Shown piece after piece: positions 26,323 to 34,929 of a DNA stretch of 64,000 nt. The notes beneath the pieces are model-generated. The model had not been told where the DNA came from. It was given only the letters and a program-made list of their open reading frames with translations, and did not search any database. Made by a program: the position numbers and the translations under genes. Each line of letters starts with the position of its first letter. The first letter of the stretch is position 1. The DNA comes from Bdellovibrio sp. qaytius (lineage in GTDB: Bacteria > Bdellovibrionota > Bdellovibrionia > Bdellovibrionales > Bdellovibrionaceae), in NCBI GenBank assembly GCA_004011035.1, contig CP025734.1, forward strand, positions 766,001 through 830,000, read 5' to 3'.

Positions 26323-27330
26323 ATGTCTAAAGTAAAAGTTGGTATTAATGGTTTTGGTCGTATCGGTCGCGTATTTTTCAGAGCGGCATTAGATAAAGTA
26401 GAAATCGCAGGAATCAATTCATTAGATGATATCGAAGGAATCGCTCACTTATTAAAATATGATTCATCTCACGGCATTTTTGACGCTGAAGTTTCTCATG
26501 ACGGCGAAAATTTAATTGTAAACGGTAAAAAAATTCCCGTTTCAAAAACTAAAGATCCTGCACAAATCCCTTGGAAAGCTTGGGGCGTAGATTTAGTGAT
26601 GGAGTGCACCGGTGCCTTAAAAGGCAAAGAAGATTACCAAAAGCATATCACTGCGGGCGCTAAAAAAGTGATGATCTCTGCTCCTGCTGACGGTGTGGAT
26701 ATGACGGTGGTTTACGGTATCAATCATAAAGATTACGATGCAGCAAAACACACATTCATTTCAAACGCCTCTTGCACAACAAATTGCTTAGCTCCGTTAG
26801 CTAAAGTTTTAGATGAAGCTTTTGGTATTGAATCAGGCACGATGATGACAATCCACTCGTACACAAATGATCAACGTATCTTAGATTCTTCTCACAGTGA
26901 TATGCGTCGCGCTCGTTCTGCGGCGGTATCTATGATTCCGACAACAACTGGCGCAGCTAAAGCTGTGGGTTTAGTTTTACCTAATTTAAAAGGTAAAATC
27001 GATGGTATGTCTATGCGTGTTCCAACTCCGAATGTTTCGGTTGTTGATTTCACTTTCAATGCAAAAGTGTCAATGACAGTTGATGCGATCAACAACGCTC
27101 TTCGTGCTGCGGCTAATGGCCCGATGAAAGGTGTTTTAGCTGTAGAAGAAAAACCTTTAGTGAGCATTGATTTCAATGGCAACACTCACTCTTCAATCGT
27201 AGATGCTAAAACAACTATGGTTATTGCAGGCAGCGGTAATAAATTAGCAAAAGTTCTTTCTTGGTACGATAATGAAGTAGGCTTCTCAAACCGCATGGTT
27301 GATATGGCTATTTACATGATGTCGAAATAA
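26323..27330 (+). CDS. gap: glyceraldehyde-3-phosphate dehydrogenase
   Basis: NAD(P)-dependent glycolytic enzyme converting glyceraldehyde 3-phosphate to 1,3-bisphosphoglycerate. The Rossmann start VGINGFGRIGRVFFR, the catalytic motif SNASCTTNCLAP (about residues 148-159), the phosphate-binding THSYTNDQ-like segment (TIHSYTNDQRILD) and the C-terminal SWYDNEVGFSNR are complete. At 335 residues the length is standard. A GGAG ribosome site lies about 10 bases upstream of ATG. It heads the gap-pgk-tpiA cluster. Confidence 0.97.
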   Translation: MSKVKVGINGFGRIGRVFFRAALDKVEIAGINSLDDIEGIAHLLKYDSSHGIFDAEVSHDGENLIVNGKKIPVSKTKDPAQIPWKAWGVDLVMECTGALKGKEDYQKHITAGAKKVMISAPADGVDMTVVYGINHKDYDAAKHTFISNASCTTNCLAPLAKVLDEAFGIESGTMMTIHSYTNDQRILDSSHSDMRRARSAAVSMIPTTTGAAKAVGLVLPNLKGKIDGMSMRVPTPNVSVVDFTFNAKVSMTVDAINNALRAAANGPMKGVLAVEEKPLVSIDFNGNTHSSIVDAKTTMVIAGSGNKLAKVLSWYDNEVGFSNRMVDMAIYMMSK

Positions 27331-27356
27331 TCGCTTAAGAAAAAGGAATGTGATAG

Positions 27357-28580
27357 ATGGCTTCTCAAGGTTTAAAAGGGATTAAAACAATCCGTGATTT
27401 CGAATTAGCAGGTCAGACGGTATTCTTACGTTTAGATCTAAATGTACCTATGGATAAAACAGGAAAAATCACAGACGAAAATCGTTTGCGAGCTGCTTTA
27501 CCTACAATTAATTACGCTTTAGAAAAAGGCGCAAAATTAGTTATCGCTTCTCACTTAGGTCGTCCTAAATCAAAAGACGACAAACAGTATTCAATGGAAC
27601 CTGTAGCAAAACGCTTAGGCGAATTATTAGATGTTGAAGTTGTTCTTATGGACGAGCCAGATTCTGAAGGCGTAAAGCATTTTTTATCGGCTCCGATGAA
27701 AAAACAAATTATCTGTTTAGAAAATCTTCGTTTCGATGAGCGTGAAGTAGAAAATAAAAATGAACTTGCTGTGCAATGGGCGTCATACACTGATATTTAT
27801 ATCAATGATGCTTTCGGTGCTTCACACCGTGCGCATGCTTCTATTCAGGCGTTTCCAGAAATCATGCAGAAAAAAGGCATTGGTTTACTGATCGAAAAAG
27901 AAATTAAAATGTTAGACGGTTTATTTGAAAATCCAAAAAAACCTTACATTGCTGTTCTTGGTGGAGCGAAAGTTTCAGATAAAATTCCGGTGATTGAAAA
28001 ATTAATGAATATCGTTGATGGCTTTGTGATCGGTGGAGCTATGGCTTACACGTTCTTAAAAGCCCAAGGCATTCCAGTTGGTAAATCTTTAGTTGAAGCT
28101 GATAAAGTTAAATACGCTAAAGAGATGATTCAACGTATGGAAGCGCGTGGTAAAACAATGTTATTACCAGTTGATCATGTTACAACGACTAGCTTTGGTG
28201 ATACGAACAATATCAAAGTAACAACAACAGCTGAAATCGAAGACGACCGTATGGCTTTAGATATCGGTCCACAAACAATTAGAAATTATCGCGCGTGTTT
28301 AGAAAAAGCGAACACAGTTTTCTGGAACGGCCCGATGGGCGTTTTTGAAACTCCGGCTTTTGCTAAAGGATCTTTTGCAGTCGCCGAAGTTCTAGCAGCT
28401 AATCCGGGCCTAATTATTGTAGGTGGTGGTGATTCAGCAGCGGCAGCCGAAGCTTCAGGTTTTGCAGATAAAATGACTCACATCTCTACAGGTGGCGGGG
28501 CAAGTTTGGAATACCTTCAAGGCGAAAGACTTCCGGGCTTAGAAGTGTTGCGTCCACGTAAACAATCTGAGGTAATGTAG
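27357..28580 (+). CDS. pgk: phosphoglycerate kinase
   Basis: Transfers phosphate from 1,3-bisphosphoglycerate to ADP. The N-terminal substrate motif RLDLNVPMD, then IASHLGRPKSKDD, ENLRFDEREVENK, NDAFGASHRAHAS and the C-terminal nucleotide-binding segments FWNGPMGVFE and GGGDSAAAAE followed by STGGGASLEYL are all present. At 407 residues it is slightly longer than the usual 390-400, with about ten additional N-terminal residues (MASQGLKGIK). AAGGA lies upstream of ATG. It follows gap by 26 bases and precedes tpiA by 4. Confidence 0.97.
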   Translation: MASQGLKGIKTIRDFELAGQTVFLRLDLNVPMDKTGKITDENRLRAALPTINYALEKGAKLVIASHLGRPKSKDDKQYSMEPVAKRLGELLDVEVVLMDEPDSEGVKHFLSAPMKKQIICLENLRFDEREVENKNELAVQWASYTDIYINDAFGASHRAHASIQAFPEIMQKKGIGLLIEKEIKMLDGLFENPKKPYIAVLGGAKVSDKIPVIEKLMNIVDGFVIGGAMAYTFLKAQGIPVGKSLVEADKVKYAKEMIQRMEARGKTMLLPVDHVTTTSFGDTNNIKVTTTAEIEDDRMALDIGPQTIRNYRACLEKANTVFWNGPMGVFETPAFAKGSFAVAEVLAANPGLIIVGGGDSAAAAEASGFADKMTHISTGGGASLEYLQGERLPGLEVLRPRKQSEVM

Positions 28581-28584
28581 AAAT

Positions 28585-29325
28585 ATGAAAAAGATTTTTG
28601 CAGCAAATTGGAAATTACAAAAAACACCTGCACAAGCGAAAGAGTTCTGTGAAACTTTTCGTGCGCAGCTTGTGGCTCATACTTATTTTTGGGATCACAA
28701 AGAAGTTTTCATTTTTCCGCAAAACTTTTCATTAGATACAGTTATTCACGCGACCAATGACACTCCGGTGTTTGTTGGTCCGCAAAATATTCATTTCGAA
28801 AAATCAGGCGCATTCACGGGTGAAAATTCAGCCGCGTTTGCAAAAGACATGGGAGCAAAAACTATTTTACTAGGGCACAGTGAGCGTCGCCAATTTTTTG
28901 GTGAAACAAACGAAGCTTTAAATAAAAAAGTAAAACTTTGCCAAGAGTTAGATCTGTTGCCGGTATTTTGTATCGGTGAAACTTTAGCGCAACGTGAAGC
29001 GAACGAAACAGAAAAAGTTTGTTTCGAACAATTAACTCAAAGCCTAAATGGTATTGATAAATCAAAACGTATGATCGTGGCTTACGAGCCCGTTTGGGCG
29101 ATCGGCACGGGTAAAGTTGCGACAGTGGCACAAGTTAAAGAAATTCACGAAAAGCTTTACCACAAAATGTCTGATCTTAATTTTACAAATTTTCAATTAT
29201 TATACGGTGGCAGTGTTAAACCAGATAATGCGCAAGAACTTTTACAAGTTCCGCATGTTGATGGTTTTTTAATCGGCGGCGCCGCTCTTGAAGTGGATAG
29301 CTTCATGAAAATCTGCTCGCACTAG
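28585..29325 (+). CDS. tpiA: triosephosphate isomerase
   Basis: Interconverts dihydroxyacetone phosphate and glyceraldehyde 3-phosphate. The start FAANWKLQKT has the catalytic Asn-Lys pair (the usual NWKMN), ILLGHSERRQFF holds the electrophilic histidine at about residue 93, and VAYEPVWAIGTGK contains the catalytic glutamate (about 163). The phosphate-binding LLYGGSVKPDNA and FLIGGAAL close the barrel. Normal length (246). It is the last gene of the glycolytic cluster and is followed by a hairpin. Confidence 0.96.
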   Translation: MKKIFAANWKLQKTPAQAKEFCETFRAQLVAHTYFWDHKEVFIFPQNFSLDTVIHATNDTPVFVGPQNIHFEKSGAFTGENSAAFAKDMGAKTILLGHSERRQFFGETNEALNKKVKLCQELDLLPVFCIGETLAQREANETEKVCFEQLTQSLNGIDKSKRMIVAYEPVWAIGTGKVATVAQVKEIHEKLYHKMSDLNFTNFQLLYGGSVKPDNAQELLQVPHVDGFLIGGAALEVDSFMKICSH

Positions 29326-29328
29326 TAT

Positions 29329-29353
29329 TTGAAAGGCCGCAAGGGCCTTTCAA
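29329..29353 (+). terminator. hairpin after tpiA, possible terminator
   Basis: TTGAAAGGCC, loop GCAAG and GGCCTTTCAA make a perfect 10-base stem starting 4 bases after the tpiA stop. No T-run follows, so it may be an mRNA-end stabiliser instead of, or as well as, a terminator. Confidence 0.55.
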
Positions 29354-29386
29354 TAAGCAGCCGCGCCCAGCGCAACAGCCGAGTAA

Positions 29387-31858
29387 TTACGGAACATAGG
29401 CCGGCTTAGGTTGTTGTAAAAGATAAATCACCGTCGGCAAATGGTTATTCGCATTTAATCCATAATTCACATTCCAACTTGCAAACTCATCGATGCTGCC
29501 TGAATATTTTTGCGCCACAGTTAAACTTCGACCTAGGTAAAATGATCCTGCAGAAGTATTCCAAGAATTTGCAGCGCAGGTGCTGGTGATGCCATTCACA
29601 GTCACAGCCACATTCGGTGAAGTAAAACGAACTGATACGTGATTCCATTGGTTGTAGGTCACTGATCCAGAGGCTGAGTTACAACCTATAGTGCCGCCTC
29701 CAGTGACATGAACGCTACCGCTTGCTAAAAGAGTTGCACCAGTTCCACTGTTATTTGCATTAACTCCGTAAAAGAAAATTCCTTGTTCAGTGCCGACGTT
29801 ATTAGGCTTAATCCAAAATGAAACTGAGCGCGCAGCGGTTCCAGTGATTAATCCTGTATTTGCTGAAGTAAAATAATCATCTACGCCATCAAAGTTAAAT
29901 GCTTGTCCGATTAATCCTGTCGTATAACTAAGACCTGTGCCATTTGCATTTGATGCGGTTAAGCTGACGCCACCAGTTTGTGCTGATACGATAGCCGCAC
30001 TTGCGATATTTCCAGCACCATCCGCATTGTAGTAACGAATAATTCCATCGTTTATAAAATTATTATTAGCTGGGTTTGAATCGCCGGTTCCGGCAACTGC
30101 TAACGACATGCCTGTGCCACTTGTTGGAAATAAATATTGCTGTGGTATATACGGACAAGCCGCATACGATGCACAAGCTGAACTTGGAGTTTTCCATCTT
30201 AAATGGGCTTCAGAGCCTCCACCATTTTCGTAAAAGGCCATCGTAATATTATATTTTGTGCCAGAGGTAAGAGCTACGTTGTGGCTTGAAATTGTAGGTC
30301 CGTGATCTGTCCATAAATCATCAACTAAGACACCGTTAATCCACAGATAAATTCCATCATCTGAATTGGTGTGAAATGTATAGGTTCCAGTTTCTGGTGG
30401 TAAGATTTGTCCGGTCCATAAAACAGAAAAAGTATCAATACCACCGACGGGATTATTTCCCGCTCCCCAGGCAAAAGCAATACCTGCGTCGACACGCGCG
30501 TTATTGAATGTATCAAAACTCATTCCTGTAAAGTAGCGCGCAAATAATCCGGTACCAACTTCAACTGTGACCGGAGTTCCAGAAATCACACTGACTGAAG
30601 CGCTGGCTGATAAGCTTGAATATGTGGCTGATACGATGGTTGGTCCGCCTAAAGAAATTCCGGTGACTTGTCCTTTCGGAGAATAATTATTTACTTGAGC
30701 TTGATATACATTTGGCGAATACCAAGTGCATGCGCTTGTTAAATCTAAAGTTCCACCATCGGCCGTACGGCCATAACACTTAACATTAAGATTGCCGCCG
30801 ACATTGATACTTGCTGATGTCGGAGAAAGAAAAAGGCTAGTAATGGTTGAACCATTTAATGTAGCACTCGCAGAATCAGATAAAGCTAAGTAAGTGGCTG
30901 TGATATTTACGTCAGCGTAAGTTGTGACGTTACCTAAAGTCAGTAATCCGTTTGTAAAACTTGTCACTGTGTAAGTGGCTGAAGCCGGAATTGTCCAAGA
31001 GGCTGACTGAGAAATATCTAATGACGAGGCATCACTGTAAGTTGCAATTGCCGTATACTGAAACGTCGAATTTTTTGGAATAATTGCGGCGTCAGGTAAA
31101 ATTGTCATCGATACTAATGGAATGGCCGTTACCGTAAATGAAGTTGATGCAGTGATATCAGGAAAACCTAAATCATGAACTGTTAAAACAATATTACTTG
31201 TGCCCGTGCTGCCAGCTACAGGAATAATATTTAAATAACAAAACGGAGAAATACCCGCGTAGGTAATATTGGCTGGTGGAACAACAGCGTTATTTGATGA
31301 GGTGACCGCCAAGTTAGCGCCGCTACAAAGTAACGTGCTTTCAGCATCTGAAATTTGAAACGGAATGTAGGGGTAGTTGGCTTCGTAAACATTTCGACTG
31401 GCAATAGTTGTAATCGTCGGCGAAGTATTCGCGTTTGAAGCAAAACTTAAAGCAACTGTGGCACTCTGTGGAACAGCAGAAAGATAGTTAAGTATTAATT
31501 GGTCATTGTATGTTCCACCCATAATTGAGCCGGCCGTAACGACAAGAGCGCAACTACTTGCAGGCGGAAGTGTTGACGAACAATTGCCACCGGTTCCTGG
31601 AAATGTTCCACCCTTGAAAGTAAAATTCGTCGTCGTAAAGCTGGCCGCGTTTATTTGTGAAGCTGTGTAAGCTCCTAAATTTGTAACGGTGAAAGTACGA
31701 TCGACTGTGACACCGGCATTTGCAGTGGGGTACGCATAAGCTGGAGCATCAGTGATGACTACGCTCCAAGTTTTTGGTCCCCATAAACCCATAGGGATAA
31801 AGAACTGGGCATGCACTTGCGTAGATATAAAAAAAACAAACAAAAACAGTGTCCGCAT
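29387..31858 (-). CDS. secreted multidomain surface protein (Ig-like, PA14, LamG)
   Basis: An 823-residue exported protein, probably a surface adhesin or carbohydrate-binding protein. A signal peptide (MRTLFLFVFFISTQVHA) is followed by a choice-of-anchor type beta domain (VTNLGAYTASQINAASF), bacterial Ig-like segments (VSMTILPDAAIIPKNSTFQY and ITSLFLSPTSASINVGG, about residues 250-420), a PA14 domain (about 425-560, with LFARYFTG, YTFHTNSDDGIYLWINGVLV and EAHLRWKTPS) and a C-terminal LamG/concanavalin-like domain (about 640-800, FNFDGVDDYF, VSFWIKPNN, WNHVSVRF, GSIDEFASWNV). No sortase or autotransporter signal is visible. Expressed alone, divergent from the zinc-ribbon gene. Confidence 0.8.
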   Translation of the reverse strand: MRTLFLFVFFISTQVHAQFFIPMGLWGPKTWSVVITDAPAYAYPTANAGVTVDRTFTVTNLGAYTASQINAASFTTTNFTFKGGTFPGTGGNCSSTLPPASSCALVVTAGSIMGGTYNDQLILNYLSAVPQSATVALSFASNANTSPTITTIASRNVYEANYPYIPFQISDAESTLLCSGANLAVTSSNNAVVPPANITYAGISPFCYLNIIPVAGSTGTSNIVLTVHDLGFPDITASTSFTVTAIPLVSMTILPDAAIIPKNSTFQYTAIATYSDASSLDISQSASWTIPASATYTVTSFTNGLLTLGNVTTYADVNITATYLALSDSASATLNGSTITSLFLSPTSASINVGGNLNVKCYGRTADGGTLDLTSACTWYSPNVYQAQVNNYSPKGQVTGISLGGPTIVSATYSSLSASASVSVISGTPVTVEVGTGLFARYFTGMSFDTFNNARVDAGIAFAWGAGNNPVGGIDTFSVLWTGQILPPETGTYTFHTNSDDGIYLWINGVLVDDLWTDHGPTISSHNVALTSGTKYNITMAFYENGGGSEAHLRWKTPSSACASYAACPYIPQQYLFPTSGTGMSLAVAGTGDSNPANNNFINDGIIRYYNADGAGNIASAAIVSAQTGGVSLTASNANGTGLSYTTGLIGQAFNFDGVDDYFTSANTGLITGTAARSVSFWIKPNNVGTEQGIFFYGVNANNSGTGATLLASGSVHVTGGGTIGCNSASGSVTYNQWNHVSVRFTSPNVAVTVNGITSTCAANSWNTSAGSFYLGRSLTVAQKYSGSIDEFASWNVNYGLNANNHLPTVIYLLQQPKPAYVP

Positions 31859-31996
31859 TCTTGATAATAATAACTAAAATGTTATTTACAAGACCATAAA
31901 ATTCACCGTTTCTTAACAGAAACTAGCCCACTAAAATTTGTTGTTTTCACTCTTATAAACAAATTAATGTCCAATCAGCGCCTCAAATTGAGACAG

Positions 31997-32028
31997 TGAC
32001 TTGCAATTCACGCTTTCGCGTCAAGTCA
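31997..32028 (+). other. hairpin-forming inverted repeat in divergent spacer
   Basis: TGACTTG (31997-32003) pairs with CAAGTCA (32022-32028), and inside it ACGC pairs with GCGT around a TTTC loop, with six unpaired bases on the left side. It lies in the 286-base spacer between the adhesin and zinc-ribbon genes. A second dyad, GTTTCT-TAAC-AGAAAC, is at 31908-31923. Role unknown. Confidence 0.4.
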
Positions 32029-32095
32029 TTGAGCATGCTTAAAAGTCTCTGCCTCATTTTAATTATCTTAAAGCTGGAAAACACAGGTAGTTCGT

Positions 32096-32123
32096 TTGCA
32101 GAACATAGACGTAGGTCTAGAAT
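32096..32123 (+). promoter_or_regulatory. probable sigma-70 promoter of the zinc-ribbon/threonine dehydratase unit
   Basis: TTGCAG (32096-32101) and TAGAAT (32118-32123) are separated by 16 bases. The -10 matches five of six consensus bases. A transcript would start near 32130, leaving a short leader before ATG 32145. Confidence 0.45.
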
Positions 32124-32144
32124 AATATATAAGCGAGGCGAACC

Positions 32145-32426
32145 ATGTCGAATCCAAATAATGTCCAAGAATCAGAACACATCCATTTTAGAAGATGTCA
32201 TGTTTGCGGTACATTTAATGAACGAGCAAATACATTGGTCGATCGTTGCAGCTCTTGCAGTAAAGCCTTAGCTCCGTTTGTGTTTTTTGATGAGCAGCAT
32301 GCCTTAGGAATATCGGACGGGCGCCCATTTGAAGAGCCCTCGAAAAAATCCAGCACAATGAAAATAACCCGTCTAGCCACACAAAGTATTTATCCACCAA
32401 TTTGGGGTCTTACGGTATATTGGTAA
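32145..32426 (+). CDS. small zinc-ribbon protein
   Basis: A 93-residue protein whose N-terminal half has two CxxC pairs, CHVCG and CSSC, separated by about 15 residues, the pattern of a zinc ribbon. The tail (residues 60-93) is Ser/Thr/Lys rich and ends with the hydrophobic IYPPIWGLTVYW. GAGG lies 8 bases before ATG. Two overlapping reading frames (starting at 31996 and, on the other strand, 32168) have no ribosome site or composition to match and are discarded. It is followed by a short hairpin and then threonine dehydratase, so it may be co-transcribed. Function unknown; a regulatory or RNA-binding role would be conceivable. Confidence 0.7.
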   Translation: MSNPNNVQESEHIHFRRCHVCGTFNERANTLVDRCSSCSKALAPFVFFDEQHALGISDGRPFEEPSKKSSTMKITRLATQSIYPPIWGLTVYW

Positions 32427-32427
32427 T

Positions 32428-32442
32428 CGAGGCGAAGCCTCG
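32428..32442 (+). other. intercistronic GAA-triloop hairpin
   Basis: CGAGGC-GAA-GCCTCG, a perfect 6-base stem directly after the zinc-ribbon stop and 10 bases before the GTG of threonine dehydratase. There is no T-run, so it is not a standard terminator. Confidence 0.5.
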
Positions 32443-32452
32443 TGGAGAGACA

Positions 32453-33661
32453 GTGCGAGTTACCCTAGAAGACATCCAAAAAGCCCAAAGTACGATTGAA
32501 AAATTTGTGAACGAAACGCCGTGTGATTATTCAAAATCAATGACGGATATTTTGGGCTCAGAAATCTATCTTAAATTAGAAAATACGCAAAAAACCGGTA
32601 GCTTCAAAATTCGTGGAGCTACTAATAAAATCATAAGTCTAACTGCTGAAGAAAAAAAACGCGGAGTGATTGCCTGTTCTGCTGGTAATCACGCCCAAGG
32701 CGTGGCCTTAAGCTCGCAATTAAATGGTGTGAAGTCAGTGATCGTGATGCCAGAGAACGCGCCTATTGCTAAAGTAGACGCGACTAAACGCTACGGGGCT
32801 GAAGTGATCATGCATGGTTCAATGTTTGACGAAGCTAAAGAGCAAGCGTTTAAATTAGCTAAAGAACACGGATATGTTTTCGTTCATCCTTATGAAGATG
32901 AAAAAGTGATCGCAGGCCAAGGCACTATTGGTTTAGAAATTTTAAAACAAATTCCTGAACTTGATACGGTAGTGATTCCTATTGGTGGTGGTGGATTAAT
33001 TTCTGGTATTTCATTAGCTATTAAAAGCCTAAATCCAAAAATTAAAATCATCGGTGTGCAAACTGAACTTGTTGATACGATGTCGCAAATGTTTCACACG
33101 AAAAAGTATGTTCCCTTAACAAAACCAATTGCGACATTAGCAGATGGTATCGCTGTTAAAACACCAAGCGAAATAATGTTTCATACATTTATAGAAAAAT
33201 ACGTCGATGAAGTTGTGACAGTCACTGAAGATGAAATTGCCGAAGCGATTACATTTTTATTAGAGCGCGCAAAAACTGTAGCCGAAGGCTCAGGGGCTGT
33301 AACAGTGGCCGCAGCTTTATCGCACAAACTTAAATTAGGTAAAAAAACTTGCTTAGTGGTTAGTGGTGGTAACATCGATTTAAATATCGTGTCTGATATT
33401 ATTAATCGCGGCCAAATTCAGCGCGGCAGATTATGTGAACTATCAGTTATCGTTCCTGATGTACCGGGCAGCCTGAGTCGTTTAACTCAGATTATTGCTG
33501 AACATAAAGCTAACGTTTTAGAAGTTCATCATGATCGCATTCGCCATGGTTTAAATTTAAAAGAAACGCGCATTGAATTTGTTTTAGAGACGACTTCGCG
33601 CGAACACATTAAAAGAATTGTAGCCGCACTCGAAAGTGTCGGCGCAAAAATTCTAGTTTAA
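32453..33661 (+). CDS. ilvA: threonine dehydratase with C-terminal ACT domain
   Basis: PLP-dependent enzyme converting threonine to 2-oxobutanoate. GTG 32453 is chosen because GGAGAG lies just upstream; a TTG at 32402 would overlap the preceding gene. The PLP lysine is in TGSFKIRGATNK (about residue 50-60), the phosphate-binding glycine loop in VIPIGGGGLISG (about 180), and a second landmark is CSAGNHAQGVA. The last 80 residues (CELSVIVPDVPGSLSRL and on) are an ACT domain. At 402 residues with a single ACT-type domain it resembles the shorter threonine ammonia-lyases, so both biosynthetic (IlvA) and catabolic (TdcB-like) use are possible. Confidence 0.9.
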   Translation: MRVTLEDIQKAQSTIEKFVNETPCDYSKSMTDILGSEIYLKLENTQKTGSFKIRGATNKIISLTAEEKKRGVIACSAGNHAQGVALSSQLNGVKSVIVMPENAPIAKVDATKRYGAEVIMHGSMFDEAKEQAFKLAKEHGYVFVHPYEDEKVIAGQGTIGLEILKQIPELDTVVIPIGGGGLISGISLAIKSLNPKIKIIGVQTELVDTMSQMFHTKKYVPLTKPIATLADGIAVKTPSEIMFHTFIEKYVDEVVTVTEDEIAEAITFLLERAKTVAEGSGAVTVAAALSHKLKLGKKTCLVVSGGNIDLNIVSDIINRGQIQRGRLCELSVIVPDVPGSLSRLTQIIAEHKANVLEVHHDRIRHGLNLKETRIEFVLETTSREHIKRIVAALESVGAKILV

Positions 33662-33675
33662 TTGTTTAGCCTAAG

Positions 33676-34929
33676 TTAAAGTTTCCAGTGAATCGAAAGT
33701 TGGTCGTCTTTTTTAAGTTGATGACGGCCTGATTTGATCGACTTGTTATTGATCTTGATAAAGCGTTTATTGTGATCAAATTCAGAATATAAATAAAAAG
33801 TATCTAAAGTTAAGCCAGAACCTGTGACTACGTATTCACCGTGGTAATTATTTTCTTTCATCGACATTGTAGTCGGCTTGAAAAACTGAGTTAAATCTTC
33901 TAAAGCAAAACTTTCATCAAGTAAAAATCCTGCACGTACACTTGAATCAGCGACAAAGTTAAGTTGCGCTTCAGACTTTAGAGCAAACTTTTCACCTTTT
34001 TTAGCGTTAGTGTTTAGCTGCGACAAGAGATGTTTTAACATCTGACGAATAACACCCTGTAATTCAAAGTTGTGTTCACCAGTGGCATGCGCTTTTGAAA
34101 CCACTGATTTAGGCGGCATGATCAATTTAATTTGATTTAAAATGGGTTGAGATAAAAATTGGTGCAACTTATAGTGATACACAAATTCTTGAATCATTGC
34201 GCTTTCGATCACGTGTGAAGCCGCACACATTTTTTCAGCTAAGTGCGTATTAGAAAAATCAATTGTGATCGCCAGTTGATTTTGTTTTTCTTCGATACCT
34301 AAACCCATTTTGATCAGTTTATCGTGGTATTTAAGACTTAAATCAGATTGGCCTTGCGGGCGTAATTCAAACTGACGTTCATATTCTGACTTACAAGTTT
34401 TAAACCAAATGTTTTGAAAATCAGGTTCACTTAAAAAATCTAAATAAGGCGTCGCACGAAAACAACTTGTGTAGTGTTCAATTTGCGCATCAAAAAACTC
34501 AGCAAGTGCTGCTTTTTGTGGGTGCGGTTCAATCATCGCAGACCATAACATAGTATTTTTCTTATGCGCTTCAACTAACGGTGATAATGGAATTTTAAAT
34601 TGAATTTGGCTGTTATCATCACTCCAAATTAAAAATAAATTCTCAGTTAAAGCTGAAATAAAAAATACTTTAGAATAGCTATAGCCACCATTTTCAGGGT
34701 CATTGGTAATAAAAATATCGCCTGGATTTAACTTTAAATATTTTTTAACGATTTGGTAACTCACTAAACGGCTTGTCGTTGTCGAGCATAACTCAGAATC
34801 GCGTGAAAACAACAAATCACCATTTAAGTTAACAAGAGATGCATTTTTGAAGTGATTCAAAAAACTTTGAAAGTAGTGATAATCTAAATGGCCGTACGAT
34901 GCTAATTGTAAACTTTTATTATCAAACAT
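33676..34929 (-). CDS. diverged hydantoinase B/oxoprolinase-like protein
   Basis: Weak but recognisable HyuB-like features: RLVSYQIVKKYLKLNPGDIF followed by ITNDPENGGYSYSKVFF corresponds to the GDv...NDPy.GGtH region of hydantoinase B and 5-oxoprolinase, and VVSKAHATGEHNFE may match a later conserved part. At 417 residues it is shorter than typical HyuB (500-600), and the histidine of the GG-x-H motif is replaced by tyrosine. The start ATG follows directly after the stop of the HyuA-like gene (TAGATG), so the pair is co-translated. Catalytic activity is doubtful; a derived enzyme or binding protein is possible. Confidence 0.55.
   Translation of the reverse strand: MFDNKSLQLASYGHLDYHYFQSFLNHFKNASLVNLNGDLLFSRDSELCSTTTSRLVSYQIVKKYLKLNPGDIFITNDPENGGYSYSKVFFISALTENLFLIWSDDNSQIQFKIPLSPLVEAHKKNTMLWSAMIEPHPQKAALAEFFDAQIEHYTSCFRATPYLDFLSEPDFQNIWFKTCKSEYERQFELRPQGQSDLSLKYHDKLIKMGLGIEEKQNQLAITIDFSNTHLAEKMCAASHVIESAMIQEFVYHYKLHQFLSQPILNQIKLIMPPKSVVSKAHATGEHNFELQGVIRQMLKHLLSQLNTNAKKGEKFALKSEAQLNFVADSSVRAGFLLDESFALEDLTQFFKPTTMSMKENNYHGEYVVTGSGLTLDTFYLYSEFDHNKRFIKINNKSIKSGRHQLKKDDQLSIHWKL

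Noticed and set aside
31996-32271. Overlapping reading frame in front of the zinc-ribbon gene (91 codons)
   Set aside because: No ribosome site, runs through the promoter and hairpin, and the alternative frame at 32145 has a good ribosome site and a CxxC-CxxC pattern.
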